NCBI RefSeq assembly: GCF_001905725.1
Contig: NZ_LIWB01000006.1
Span: forward strand, 62,001 to 126,000
Length of the DNA stretch: 64,000 nt
DNA from: Streptomyces sp. CB02400
GTDB taxonomy: Bacteria; Actinomycetota; Actinomycetes; Streptomycetales; Streptomycetaceae
Direction: 5' to 3'
The position numbers and the translations under genes are program-made. Of this stretch, positions 57,228-64,000 are shown one piece after another (positions within the stretch are counted from its first letter, which is position 1; each line of letters opens with the position of its first letter). The notes beneath the pieces were generated by a model. It saw only the letters and a program-made list of their open reading frames with translations, made no database searches and was not told the DNA's origin.

Positions 57228-58049
57228 ATGAACCCCGAGAGACTCCAGAAGCTGGACCGCGTCCGTGAGAAGGCACTCGCGCGCGGCGTACCGTCCGGCG
57301 AGGTGGAGAGGTGGCTGGACGCCGCCCGCCCGTGCGCGACCCTCGTCCCGCACGGGGACGGACCGGTCGTGGGCCGCTTCGGCGGACCGGCACTGCTCCC
57401 CGCCGGCTTCCCCGACCTCCCGAAGCGCACCTACCTGATCGCGTCCCTGGACCTCCCGGCGCTGCCCGCGGACGCGACGACGCTGCCCCTGCCGCGCGAC
57501 GGCGCGCTCCTGCTGTTCGCCCGTTCCTACGACGAGGGCCTGGACGCGGGCGGCGAGGCGGTGTACGTCCCGGCCGGGACACCCGTCGAGGAACGCCCGC
57601 TGGATTCCGGCCGCGCGCCGGGCGACGCGTGGGAGGGCCTGGACTCGGGCCTGCGGAGGGCGGGGGAACTACGGCTGCGGTACGACGTCTCCCTGCCCGA
57701 CAACGAATCCCTCTTCGACCCCGCCGAACACCCCCACGCCCCGGCCCTGCGCGGCGCCTGGAACGACGTGCGGCACGAGGACCGGCACCTCCTCGGCGCC
57801 TCGCGCCTCCAGCTCGACGGCTACTCCACCGACCCCTACGGTGAGACCGACCTCGTCACCTGCGCCGCGTGGAGGGAAGCCGACAGGACGGGGAGGCCTC
57901 CCCGCCCCGAGGCCTGGGCCCTCCTCGCCCAGTGGTACGGATTCGCGTACATCGCCGGTGACGTCTACTGGACGATCACCCGGCAGAACGCGGCGGAGCG
58001 GCGTTTCGACGAGGCGACGGTCCTGGGATTCTTCGAAGGACAGGGGTGA
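57228..58049 (+). CDS. DUF1963 (YwqG-like) protein
   Basis: 273 aa cytoplasmic protein. DUF1963 landmarks: GRFGGPALLPAGFPDLPKRTYLIASLDLPALP (about 48-80), LPRDGALLLFARSY, RLQLDGYSTDPYGETDLVTCAAWREAD (the family LLG...P-x-Q-G-D-like region) and WALLAQWYGFAYIAGDVYWTI. No biochemical function is established for the family. ATG 57228, 39 bp after gntR; it may be read from the gntR promoter, but no link to gluconate is expected. Confidence 0.88.
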   Translation: MNPERLQKLDRVREKALARGVPSGEVERWLDAARPCATLVPHGDGPVVGRFGGPALLPAGFPDLPKRTYLIASLDLPALPADATTLPLPRDGALLLFARSYDEGLDAGGEAVYVPAGTPVEERPLDSGRAPGDAWEGLDSGLRRAGELRLRYDVSLPDNESLFDPAEHPHAPALRGAWNDVRHEDRHLLGASRLQLDGYSTDPYGETDLVTCAAWREADRTGRPPRPEAWALLAQWYGFAYIAGDVYWTITRQNAAERRFDEATVLGFFEGQG

Positions 58050-58069
58050 ACCCCACCCCGGCACGGGGA

Positions 58070-58444
58070 CTACTCCGGGAACTCCCCGTCGACGTACACC
58101 CACGCCCCGTCGACCCGCTCGAACCGGCTGCGCTCGTGCAGCGAGCCGCCCCGGTAGGAGGCCCGGAAGGTCACCGTCCCGGTGGAGTGGAAGGCGGACC
58201 CGCCGTCGGTGTCCAGGATCTCCAGCCCGGTCCATCGCATCCCGGGATCGAAGTCGATCCGCTCCGGCCGCGTCCTCGGATGCCAGCTCCGCAGCAGATA
58301 CGCGCCGTCCTGCCGCACGAACGCGCAGTACCGCGACCGCATCAGCCGCTCGGCGGTGGGGGCGGCGGCGGTCCCGCTGTGGAACCGGCCACAGCATGCC
58401 TCGTACGGCTCGGGGAGCCCGCAGGGGCAGGAACGTGTGGTCAT
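58070..58444 (-). CDS. YchJ-family SEC-C/SnoaL-like protein
   Basis: 124 aa. N-terminal SEC-C-like zinc motif CPCGLPEPYEACCGRFH (C7, C9 and C19-C20, then His), followed by the YchJ central domain with LMRSRYCAFVRQDGAYLLRSWHPRTRP and TGLEILDTDGG, ending VYVDGEFPE. YchJ proteins are UPF0225; the role is uncertain, though the zinc motif is shared with SecA C-tails and may bind protein or RNA. ATG 58444. Its 5' end abuts the terminator of tRNA-Leu. Confidence 0.9.
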   Translation of the reverse strand: MTTRSCPCGLPEPYEACCGRFHSGTAAAPTAERLMRSRYCAFVRQDGAYLLRSWHPRTRPERIDFDPGMRWTGLEILDTDGGSAFHSTGTVTFRASYRGGSLHERSRFERVDGAWVYVDGEFPE

Positions 58445-58463
58445 GGTCGGCCTCCGCGACAAC

Positions 58464-58501
58464 GCCCGAGGGCCGCGACCTCGTGGTCGCGGCCCTCGGG
58501 C
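58464..58501 (-). terminator. Terminator downstream of tRNA-Leu
   Basis: 17-bp perfect stem, loop TCGT (arm GCCCGAGGGCCGCGACC at 58464-58480). Lies 7 bases past the tRNA 3' end on the minus strand, so ends the tRNA transcript; no U-tract. Confidence 0.85.
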
Positions 58502-58507
58502 TTCATG

Positions 58508-58592
58508 TGTCCGAGGGGGGACTTGAACCCCCACGCCCGATAAAGGGCACTAGCACCTCAAGCTAGCGCGTCTGCCATTCCGCCACCCGGAC
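58508..58592 (-). tRNA. tRNA-Leu (anticodon GAG)
   Basis: 85 nt class II tRNA. Acceptor GTCCGGG pairs with CTCGGAC (one G-U) plus discriminator A. The anticodon stem CTAGC/GCTAG encloses loop TTGAGGT, giving anticodon GAG (reads CUC and CUU). A long variable arm (GTGCCCTTTATCGGGCGT region) and the T-loop GGTTCAAGTCC are present. CCA is not encoded, as is usual in Streptomyces. CUC is a frequent leucine codon in this DNA, so the tRNA is likely heavily used. Confidence 0.97.
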
Positions 58593-58795
58593 AAGGTGTC
58601 TGTCGCGCGGGGTTTCCCCCGTGGCGACGACGTAAACATTACCAGGTGTTCCGGGGTGGCCGATCACCCCCGCCCGGCCGCGCCGTCGTGTGAACGGCGT
58701 ATGACGGGCCGGGCCGGGTCTTGGGGCGCGCCCGCGGGGGAGAGAGGATGAGGGGACGACCCACCAGCGGGAACACCAGCAGCGGGAGGAAGCAC

Positions 58796-60121
58796 GTGAG
58801 CGAGACGGACACGGCCAGGAGCGTCACCGGTGAGGACGAGGTCGTGGACCTCTGCCGCGAGCTGATCCGGATCGACACCAGCAACTACGGCGACCACTCG
58901 GGCCCCGGCGAGCGCAAGGCGGCCGAGTACGTCGCCGAGAAGCTCGCCGAGGTGGGCCTGGAACCGCGGATCTTCGAGTCGCACCCGGGACGCGCCTCCA
59001 CGGTGGCCCGGATCGAGGGCGAGGACCCGTCCCGGCCCGCGCTGCTCATCCACGGCCACACTGACGTCGTACCGGCCAACGCCGACGACTGGACCCACCA
59101 CCCCTTCTCCGGCGAGATCGCCGACGGATGCGTGTGGGGGCGCGGCGCCGTCGACATGAAGGACATGGACGCGATGACCCTCGCGGTCGTCCGCGACCGG
59201 CTGCGCAGCGGCCGCAAGCCCCCGCGCGACATCGTCCTCGCCTTCCTCGCGGACGAGGAGGCCGGCGGCACGTACGGCGCCCGCCACCTGGTCGACAACC
59301 ACCCACACCTCTTCGAGGGCGTCACCGAGGCGATCAGCGAGGTGGGCGGCTTCTCGTTCACCGTCAGCGAGCAGCGCCGCCTGTATCTGATCCAGACGGC
59401 CGAGAAGGGCATGCACTGGATGAAGCTGACCGTGGCCGGCACCGCCGGGCACGGGTCGATGATCCACCGCGACAACGCCATCACCGAGCTGTCGGAGGCC
59501 GTCGCGCGCCTCGGCCGGCACAAGTTCCCCGTCCGCGTCACAAAGACGACCCGGGCCTTCCTCGACGAACTGGGCGACGCCCTCGGGACCGAGCTCGACC
59601 CGGAGAACATGGAGGGGACCCTCGCCAAGCTCGGCGGCATCGCCAAGCTCATCGGCGCGACGCTGAGCAACACCGCCAATCCCACCCAGCTGGGCGCGGG
59701 CTACAAGGTCAACGTCATCCCGGGCGAGGCGACCGCGCACGTGGACGGCCGGTTCCTGCCCGGACACGAGGAGGAGTTCCTCGCCGACCTCGACCGGATC
59801 CTCGGTCCGAAAGTGCGGCGCGAGGACGTCCACTCCGACAAGGCCGTCGAGACCACGTTCGACGGAGCCCTCGTGGACGCGATGCAGTCCGCGCTGGTGG
59901 CCGAGGACCCGGCCGCGAAGGCCGTCCCGTACATGCTCTCCGGCGGGACGGACGCCAAGTCCTTCGACGACCTCGGCATCCGGGGCTTCGGCTTCGCGCC
60001 CCTCAAGCTGCCCCCGGAGCTGGACTTCGCGGGCATGTTCCACGGGGTCGACGAACGGGTTCCGGTGGACGGCCTGAAGTTCGGTGTGCGGGTGCTCGAC
60101 CGCTTCATCGACGCCTCCTGA
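58796..60121 (+). CDS. M20-family zinc peptidase/dipeptidase
   Basis: 441 aa. Metal site: HGHTDVVP (H88, D90), GRGAVDMKDMDAMTL (bridging aspartate near 120), LADEEAGGTYGA (catalytic and ligand glutamates near 153-154) and, at the end, SGGTDAKSFDDLGIRGFGF with a further ligand region. The lid/dimerisation domain carries AGHGSMIHRDNAITEL. Hydrolyses peptides or N-acylated amino acids in the cytoplasm; specificity unknown. GTG 58796 with GGGAGGA upstream matches the family start (SETD...VDLCRELI). Confidence 0.93.
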   Translation: MSETDTARSVTGEDEVVDLCRELIRIDTSNYGDHSGPGERKAAEYVAEKLAEVGLEPRIFESHPGRASTVARIEGEDPSRPALLIHGHTDVVPANADDWTHHPFSGEIADGCVWGRGAVDMKDMDAMTLAVVRDRLRSGRKPPRDIVLAFLADEEAGGTYGARHLVDNHPHLFEGVTEAISEVGGFSFTVSEQRRLYLIQTAEKGMHWMKLTVAGTAGHGSMIHRDNAITELSEAVARLGRHKFPVRVTKTTRAFLDELGDALGTELDPENMEGTLAKLGGIAKLIGATLSNTANPTQLGAGYKVNVIPGEATAHVDGRFLPGHEEEFLADLDRILGPKVRREDVHSDKAVETTFDGALVDAMQSALVAEDPAAKAVPYMLSGGTDAKSFDDLGIRGFGFAPLKLPPELDFAGMFHGVDERVPVDGLKFGVRVLDRFIDAS

Positions 60122-60164
60122 GACGGTTACCCGATGAACTCAATAATCGGGCAGACGTACGGAG

Positions 60165-60194
60165 TTGACTGGGAAGAGTGAATGCGACGATAAG
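60165..60194 (+). promoter_or_regulatory. Possible chpH promoter
   Basis: TTGACT (60165-60170), 18 bases, GATAAG (60189-60194). The leader to ATG 60274 would be about 75 nt and includes AAGGAGGA. Chaplin genes are under developmental control (BldN), so a sigma-BldN promoter may be used instead. Confidence 0.35.
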
Positions 60195-60273
60195 CTCGTA
60201 GCCTCATTACTCCGTCCTCGTTAGCCGTGATGTGATCCGCGACTTTGGATCGCTTTGCCAACAAGGAGGAATA

Positions 60274-60507
60274 ATGCTGAAGAAGGTCGTCGCCGTCGCT
60301 GCCGCCACCGGTGGTCTGGTTCTCGCGGGCGCGGGCATGGCCGCCGCCGACTCCGGCGCCCAGGGTGCCGCCGTGCACTCCCCGGGTGTCCTTTCCGGCA
60401 ACGTCGTGCAGGCCCCGATCCACGTCCCCGTGAACGTCTGCGGCAACACGATCTCCGTGATCGGGCTGCTGAACCCCGCCTTCGGCAACGTCTGCATCAA
60501 CAAGTGA
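60274..60507 (+). CDS. chpH: Short chaplin ChpH
   Basis: 77 aa secreted hydrophobic amyloid-forming protein. Signal peptide to about residue 25 (ending AAAD), mature chaplin domain of about 50 residues: SPGVLSGNVVQAPIHVPVNVCG then NTISVIGLLNPAFGNVCINK, with the two conserved cysteines C56 and C74. No wall-sorting tail, so it is released. ChpE and ChpH are the short chaplins expressed even in young cultures in S. coelicolor, assembling at the air-water interface and coating aerial hyphae. Strong AAGGAGGA site. It directly precedes a long anchored chaplin. Confidence 0.97.
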   Translation: MLKKVVAVAAATGGLVLAGAGMAAADSGAQGAAVHSPGVLSGNVVQAPIHVPVNVCGNTISVIGLLNPAFGNVCINK

Positions 60508-60541
60508 CGTTGTGTCTCGCCCTCTAGGGCATGCCCGCTGA

Positions 60542-60591
60542 GGGCTCGAGCCCGTCGGCCCCGGAGCGCGCGCCATGCGCTCCGGGGCCGA
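60542..60591 (+). terminator. Palindrome and terminator hairpin after chpH
   Basis: The palindrome GGGCTCGAGCCC (60542-60553) is followed by a 15-bp perfect stem (arm TCGGCCCCGGAGCGC, 60555-60569 with 60577-60591), loop 7. It separates chpH from the long chaplin gene. Confidence 0.85.
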
Positions 60592-60674
60592 CCGGTCTCA
60601 TCGAACGTCGGAACACCGGGAATCCGTCGGAACACCGATTCCCGGCACCAGGTCGAAGGCAGGGATTTTCAGCA

Positions 60675-61574
60675 ATGCGACAGGTCACCCGCAAGGGCCT
60701 GATGACGATGGCGGCCGCCACGGGCGTACTCGCCGCCGCGGGCGGGGCCGCCCACGCCGACTCCGGCGCCACGGGCCACGCCGCCGGCTCACCCGGCGTG
60801 CTCTCCGGGAACACGGTGCAGGCACCGGTGCACGTCCCGGTGAACGTCTGCGGCAACACGGTCAACGTCATCGGCGTCCTCAACCCGTCCGTGGGGAACT
60901 CCTGTGCCAACCAGAGTGGCCCCTCCTCGGACGGTCACGGCGGTTCGCACGCCGACGGGTACACCGAGGGCTCACCCGGCGTGATCTCTGGGAACACGGT
61001 GCAGGCACCGGTGCACGTCCCGGTGAACGTCTGCGGCAACAGCGTCAACGTCCTCGCCGCCGGCAACGCCGCCGAGGGCAACGACTGCGCGAACCAGGGC
61101 GGCTCGTCCTCGTACGGTTACGGCGACTCCGGCGGCCACGGCGGTTCGCACGCCGACGGGTACGCCGAGGGCTCGCCCGGCGTGGGCTCCGGCAACCACA
61201 TCCAGGCACCGATCCACGTGCCGGTGAACGTCTGCGGCAACAGCGTCGACGTCCTCGCCGCCGGCAACGCCACCGAGGGCAACGACTGCGCGAACGGCGG
61301 CTCGGACCACGACACCCCAGGGCAGCCCGGCGACCCCGGCAGCCCCGAGTACCCCGGTGACGAGCCGGGCACCCCGGACACCCCGGACGACCGCACCCCG
61401 GACCGCCCGTCGACCGGCGACCAGCCGGGCGCCCACCCCCTCACCCAGCCCCGGCACGACGCGCAGCTCGCGCAGACCGGCAGCGAGCTGCCGATGGGCC
61501 TCGTCCTGCCCGTCGGCGCGGGCGCGCTGCTCGCCGGCGCGGTCCTCTACCGCAAGGCACGGACCGCCGCGTGA
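60675..61574 (+). CDS. chpC: Long, wall-anchored chaplin with three chaplin domains (ChpC-like)
   Basis: 299 aa. Signal peptide to about 28, then three chaplin domains: about 36-79 (C59, C77), 99-140 (C120, C138) and 166-207 (C187, C205), each with QAP-h-HVPVNVCGN. Spacers between them are Gly/Ser/His/Tyr-rich and nearly repeat (GHGGSHADGY). A Pro/Asp/Glu/Thr-rich wall-spanning stretch (about 210-262) leads to LAQTG at 265-269, a hydrophobic helix and a KARTAA tail, the class-E sortase signal. Known long chaplins (ChpA-C of S. coelicolor) have two domains, so three is unusual. It would cross-link to the wall and anchor the amyloid layer. ATG 60675. Confidence 0.95.
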   Translation: MRQVTRKGLMTMAAATGVLAAAGGAAHADSGATGHAAGSPGVLSGNTVQAPVHVPVNVCGNTVNVIGVLNPSVGNSCANQSGPSSDGHGGSHADGYTEGSPGVISGNTVQAPVHVPVNVCGNSVNVLAAGNAAEGNDCANQGGSSSYGYGDSGGHGGSHADGYAEGSPGVGSGNHIQAPIHVPVNVCGNSVDVLAAGNATEGNDCANGGSDHDTPGQPGDPGSPEYPGDEPGTPDTPDDRTPDRPSTGDQPGAHPLTQPRHDAQLAQTGSELPMGLVLPVGAGALLAGAVLYRKARTAA

Positions 61575-61580
61575 CACCGG

Positions 61581-61624
61581 ACACACGGAGCGGACCCCGC
61601 GACCGCGGGGTCCGCTCCGTGTGT
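61581..61624. terminator. Very long bidirectional terminator after chpC
   Basis: 21-bp perfect stem (left arm starts ACACACGGAGCGGACCCC), two central bases, between the convergent chpC and DUF5703 genes. Confidence 0.92.
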
Positions 61625-61646
61625 GATTCCGGTCGGGCGTCGAAGA

Positions 61647-61835
61647 TCACCAGGTGGCGCGCACCTGGCGGATGATCCGCCTCCGCAGCCGCACCCTGCG
61701 ACTGCCGTCACGCATCAGCGTCAGGCGGTACAACTCCCAGTGACCGTACTCTGCATGGTCCGTCAGCAGACGTGCCGTCTCCTTGCGGGAGACCCCGCGC
61801 GGTACGTGCACGTCGACAAATTCGTATTCCGGCAT
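61647..61835 (-). CDS. DUF5703-family small basic protein
   Basis: 62 aa. PEYEFVDVHVPRGVSRKE, then TARLLTDHAEYGHWELYRL and a basic tail RRVRLRRRIIRQVRATW: the DUF5703 pattern of actinobacteria. β-α-β-like, cytoplasmic, no known function. Clean ATG 61835 and high coding bias. Only 47 bp from the divergent acidic-protein gene at 61883, so the promoters must overlap. Confidence 0.85.
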   Translation of the reverse strand: MPEYEFVDVHVPRGVSRKETARLLTDHAEYGHWELYRLTLMRDGSRRVRLRRRIIRQVRATW

Positions 61836-61882
61836 CGCATCTATTGTGCGGGCCGGGCCCCGGTACGGATAGCGTCTGCACT

Positions 61883-62569
61883 ATGTCTGATGCTGCGCAG
61901 CCCACCGCTGCCGAGGTACGCGCCGCCGCCGAGGCGGTCAAGACCGCGCTCGACCGCCACCTGGCCGCGGTCGAACGCCGGTCGGGAGAGGACGACCCGG
62001 CCGTCTACGAGGCGTTCAACCAGCTGGCCGCGGCCGCGGAGGCGTACGACGAACTGCTCTACGACCGCTACGACGAGGTCACCCCCTTCGAGATCCCCGG
62101 CGCGGAGGACGCGCAGCCGTACACCGGTCCCGAGGAACCGACCGCGCTCAGCGTGCTGATCCGCCGCGACTACGCCGTCGTGGAACCCCAGCGGCTGCGC
62201 GCGCACGCCCAGCGGATCGAGGCGGCGGACGACGAGACCTCGGAGGCGTCGGGCACCGTCCACGGCGCGCTCGGCCTGCTGTTCGGCGAGTTCGAGCCGG
62301 ACGAGATCGCCTCCCGGCACAAGGAGTTCGGGCTGGAGGAAGGCGACTCCACGCTCTGGGTGACGGCATCGGACGACCCCGCGGAACCCGGCGAGTGGCT
62401 GGAGGCGCCGTTCGAGCAGGTGGACCCGCAGCAGGTGGTGTGCCGCTTCGACGTCAGCGCGGTCTTCGACGACGACGAGGACCTCGACGACGAGGAGGAC
62501 CTGGAGGACGAGCTGGACCCGAGCCTGGACGAGGACGGGGACCTGGAACCCCTCGACGCGGACCGCTGA
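61883..62569 (+). CDS. Acidic hypothetical protein
   Basis: 228 aa, cytoplasmic, very acidic: the last 40 residues are almost all Asp/Glu/Leu (DDDEDLDDEEDLEDELD). The N-terminal half is helical (AAAEAVKTALDRHLAAVERRSGEDD, then AFNQLAAAAEAYDELLYDRYDE). The middle (SVLIRRDYAVVEPQRLRAHAQRI, GLLFGEFEPDEIASRHKEFGLEEGDSTLWV) has the feel of a conserved β-domain, and I recall homologues in Streptomyces without a named function. Start ATG 61883; no strong ribosome site, with GGATAG upstream, so a very short leader is likely. Possible nucleic-acid mimic or chaperone-like role, but that is speculation. Confidence 0.75.
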   Translation: MSDAAQPTAAEVRAAAEAVKTALDRHLAAVERRSGEDDPAVYEAFNQLAAAAEAYDELLYDRYDEVTPFEIPGAEDAQPYTGPEEPTALSVLIRRDYAVVEPQRLRAHAQRIEAADDETSEASGTVHGALGLLFGEFEPDEIASRHKEFGLEEGDSTLWVTASDDPAEPGEWLEAPFEQVDPQQVVCRFDVSAVFDDDEDLDDEEDLEDELDPSLDEDGDLEPLDADR

Positions 62570-62586
62570 CCGCAACCGCCCCGCAC

Positions 62587-62613
62587 GGCGGCGGCACCCA
62601 CGGTGCCGCCGCC
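62587..62613. terminator. Bidirectional terminator between acidic-protein and RecD-like genes
   Basis: 12-bp perfect stem GGCGGCGGCACC/GGTGCCGCCGCC with a 3-base loop, between convergent genes. Confidence 0.85.
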
Positions 62614-62629
62614 CGCGCACGGGGCGGGA

Positions 62630-64000
62630 TCAGCCCTCCGCCACCGGAACCTGCGGGGCCAGCAGCACCGGCAGCCGGGTGGTCCGCGGCTTCGCCGTCA
62701 CCTCGGCCACGGCGCGCGGCAGCGCCTGCTCCACGCCGTGCACCACGGACAGATGCCGGTCGGCCCTGCTGAACGCCGTGTACACCCAGGGCCGGCTCAG
62801 CGCCTGCACGGCGTCACCGGGCAGCACCGCGACCACCGCGGGCCACCGGCAGCCCACCGCCTGGTGCGCGGTCAGCGCCCACCCGTGCCGCACGGACGAC
62901 TCCACCCGCTCCCTCGGTACGACGACCTCCTCACCCCCGCACTCCAGGTGCAGCCCCTCGCCGTCGGCCCGCACCACGCGGCCCGGCAGCGTACGCCCCG
63001 GAGCGGGGGAGTAGGCGACCCGGTCACCCGGATCGAACCCGCCGAAGCGCCCCGGCCCCGGATTCAGCCGCTCCTTCAGCGCCGTGTTCAGCGCACGCGT
63101 CCCCACCGCGCCCCCGTGCCCCGGAGTGATCACCTGGGTCTCCTCGGCCGGCACCCCGATCGCGCGCGGCACGGAGTCCACCACCAGCTGCACGGTCCGG
63201 TGCACGGCCTCTCCCGCGTCCCGCACCGGCACGATCACGACCTCCTTGCCGGGCGCCGCCACCTGGTTCAGCTCGCCGACACCGATCCCCGAGACCAGCT
63301 CGCCCAGCGGTCCGGGATCCGGCCGCCGTGAGGCGATCTGCGGGCAGAGCCGCGCCGCCAGCAGATCCGCGAACACCCGCCCGGGCCCCACCGACCACAG
63401 CACTCCCGGATCACCGGACAGCACCAGCCGCGCCCCGTCCGGCAGCGACTCCGTCACCAGCGCGGCGGTCTCCACATCCAGCTGCGGAGCGTCGAGCACC
63501 ACCAGCAGATCCACGTCCAGCGCCCCGTCGGCGTCCCGCCCGGGCCCCTCGGCACCGGACAGCAGCCCCGCGACGGTGGCGACCCCGGCCCCCTCGGCCA
63601 GGCCCGCGAACCGGGCACGCCCCACCGGACCGTGGGCGGCGGCCCAGACCCGCAACCCCAGACCCCGCGCGGCGCTCACCAGCGCCGCCGGCTCGGCCAG
63701 CGAGGCCTCCCCACCGGTGTGCAGCACCAGCCCGTGCCCGGCGACCGCCCGGATCAGCTCACCCGCGGAACCCTCCGCCGAGGCGGCCGCGCGCTCCCAC
63801 TCCGCACCCGCGCCGTCCCGCCCGGTCACGGAGTTGATCAGCCGGCCCAGCCCGTCGGCCAGACTCTCCTCGGCCAGCGCATACCGCTCCAGCCCCAGCA
63901 GCACCCGAACCGGCCGCTCCTCGTCCTCCCCGGCGTCACCGGCTTCGCCGACGGCGTCCTGGAAAACGAGCACGTCCCCCTCCGAGATGGCGTTCTGCAC
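62630..64000 (-). CDS. RecD/TraA-like helicase-related protein, 5' end outside the window
   Basis: At least 457 codons are present; the gene most likely starts beyond 64000, since family members are larger and have helix-hairpin-helix repeats before this part. Recognisable: VLSGDPGVLWSVGPGRVFADLLAAR (motif III region, normally G-D-x-x-Q-L-x-S-V-G-x-G), the SH3-like RecD2 insert region FGGFDPGDRVAYSPAPGRTLPGRV, and motif V/VI WALTAHQAVGCRWPAVVAVLP and PWVYTAFSRADRHLSVVHG. The expected Walker A G-x4-GKT is instead HTGGEASLAEPAAL, and motif II LLVVLDAPQLD lacks DE, so ATPase activity is doubtful. Probably a DNA-repair-related or regulatory pseudo-helicase. Confidence 0.75.
   Translation of the reverse strand: MQNAISEGDVLVFQDAVGEAGDAGEDEERPVRVLLGLERYALAEESLADGLGRLINSVTGRDGAGAEWERAAASAEGSAGELIRAVAGHGLVLHTGGEASLAEPAALVSAARGLGLRVWAAAHGPVGRARFAGLAEGAGVATVAGLLSGAEGPGRDADGALDVDLLVVLDAPQLDVETAALVTESLPDGARLVLSGDPGVLWSVGPGRVFADLLAARLCPQIASRRPDPGPLGELVSGIGVGELNQVAAPGKEVVIVPVRDAGEAVHRTVQLVVDSVPRAIGVPAEETQVITPGHGGAVGTRALNTALKERLNPGPGRFGGFDPGDRVAYSPAPGRTLPGRVVRADGEGLHLECGGEEVVVPRERVESSVRHGWALTAHQAVGCRWPAVVAVLPGDAVQALSRPWVYTAFSRADRHLSVVHGVEQALPRAVAEVTAKPRTTRLPVLLAPQVPVAEG

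Overview
The window is a stretch of a high-GC actinobacterial chromosome, almost certainly Streptomyces. The evidence is the very strong G/C bias at third codon positions, the many GTG/TTG starts, the ATGA/GTGA/TTGA stop-start overlaps, chaplin genes, LAxTG class-E sortase signals, a [2Fe-2S] SoxR, and dispersed intergenic repeats typical of Streptomyces. From memory, and not checked, the gene order resembles the S. coelicolor arm region holding chpC/chpH, the gluconate operon, soxR, hmgA and the SCO1725-type lipase. I see no prophage, CRISPR array, rRNA operon or large biosynthetic cluster. Apart from one short MITE-like element and interspersed repeats, the DNA looks like ordinary vertically inherited chromosome.

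Layout. 1-4.3 kb: the tail of a secreted lipase, a cell-wall-anchored AA10 LPMO, a methyltransferase, DUF402 and GNAT proteins, and a small GntR regulator. 4.4-8.2 kb: an AAA ATPase downstream of a tightly coupled GT2-GT2-polysaccharide deacetylase operon. 8.8-11.3 kb: a secreted SGNH lipase and a membrane Ser/Thr kinase. 11.4-17.9 kb: an ECF sigma/anti-sigma pair divergent from a DUF4331-TPR-HupE/nickel-transporter-like cell-surface cluster of unknown function. 18-22 kb: a type-ISP-like protein, then hmgA with a GntR gene. 22-30.7 kb: a putative lipoprotein, TetR, a molybdenum oxidoreductase, a citrate transporter, an MFS pump and an orphan sugar-ABC ATPase.

30.7-48.5 kb is dominated by acyl-CoA, aldehyde and alcohol metabolism: ALDH/ADH, two acyl-CoA dehydrogenases, MaoC, SDR, acyl-CoA ligase, an ACAD10-like phosphotransferase and a quinone oxidoreductase. 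It carries three TetR regulators whose probable operators can be read as inverted repeats. SoxR, a NamZ-like muramidase, an ArsR regulator and a DMT exporter are interspersed. 48.6-54.3 kb: a DUF202 pair, Nudix, an APC permease and a sulfite-oxidase-fold molybdoenzyme with a cytochrome b subunit. 54.3-57.2 kb: the gntP-gntK operon divergent from gntR. 58-64 kb: YchJ, tRNA-Leu(GAG), an M20 peptidase, chpH, an unusual three-domain long chaplin, DUF5703, an acidic hypothetical protein and a RecD-like protein cut by the window edge.

The most interesting observations are: the three-domain anchored chaplin; the ECF/DUF4331/TPR/HupE surface cluster; three TetR regulons readable from shared operators; a MITE-like element joining two stop codons; nested dispersed repeats; a RecD-like protein whose nucleotide-binding motifs look degenerate; and a small membrane-protein gene that has lost its start codon. 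Coordinates of coding features include the stop codon.
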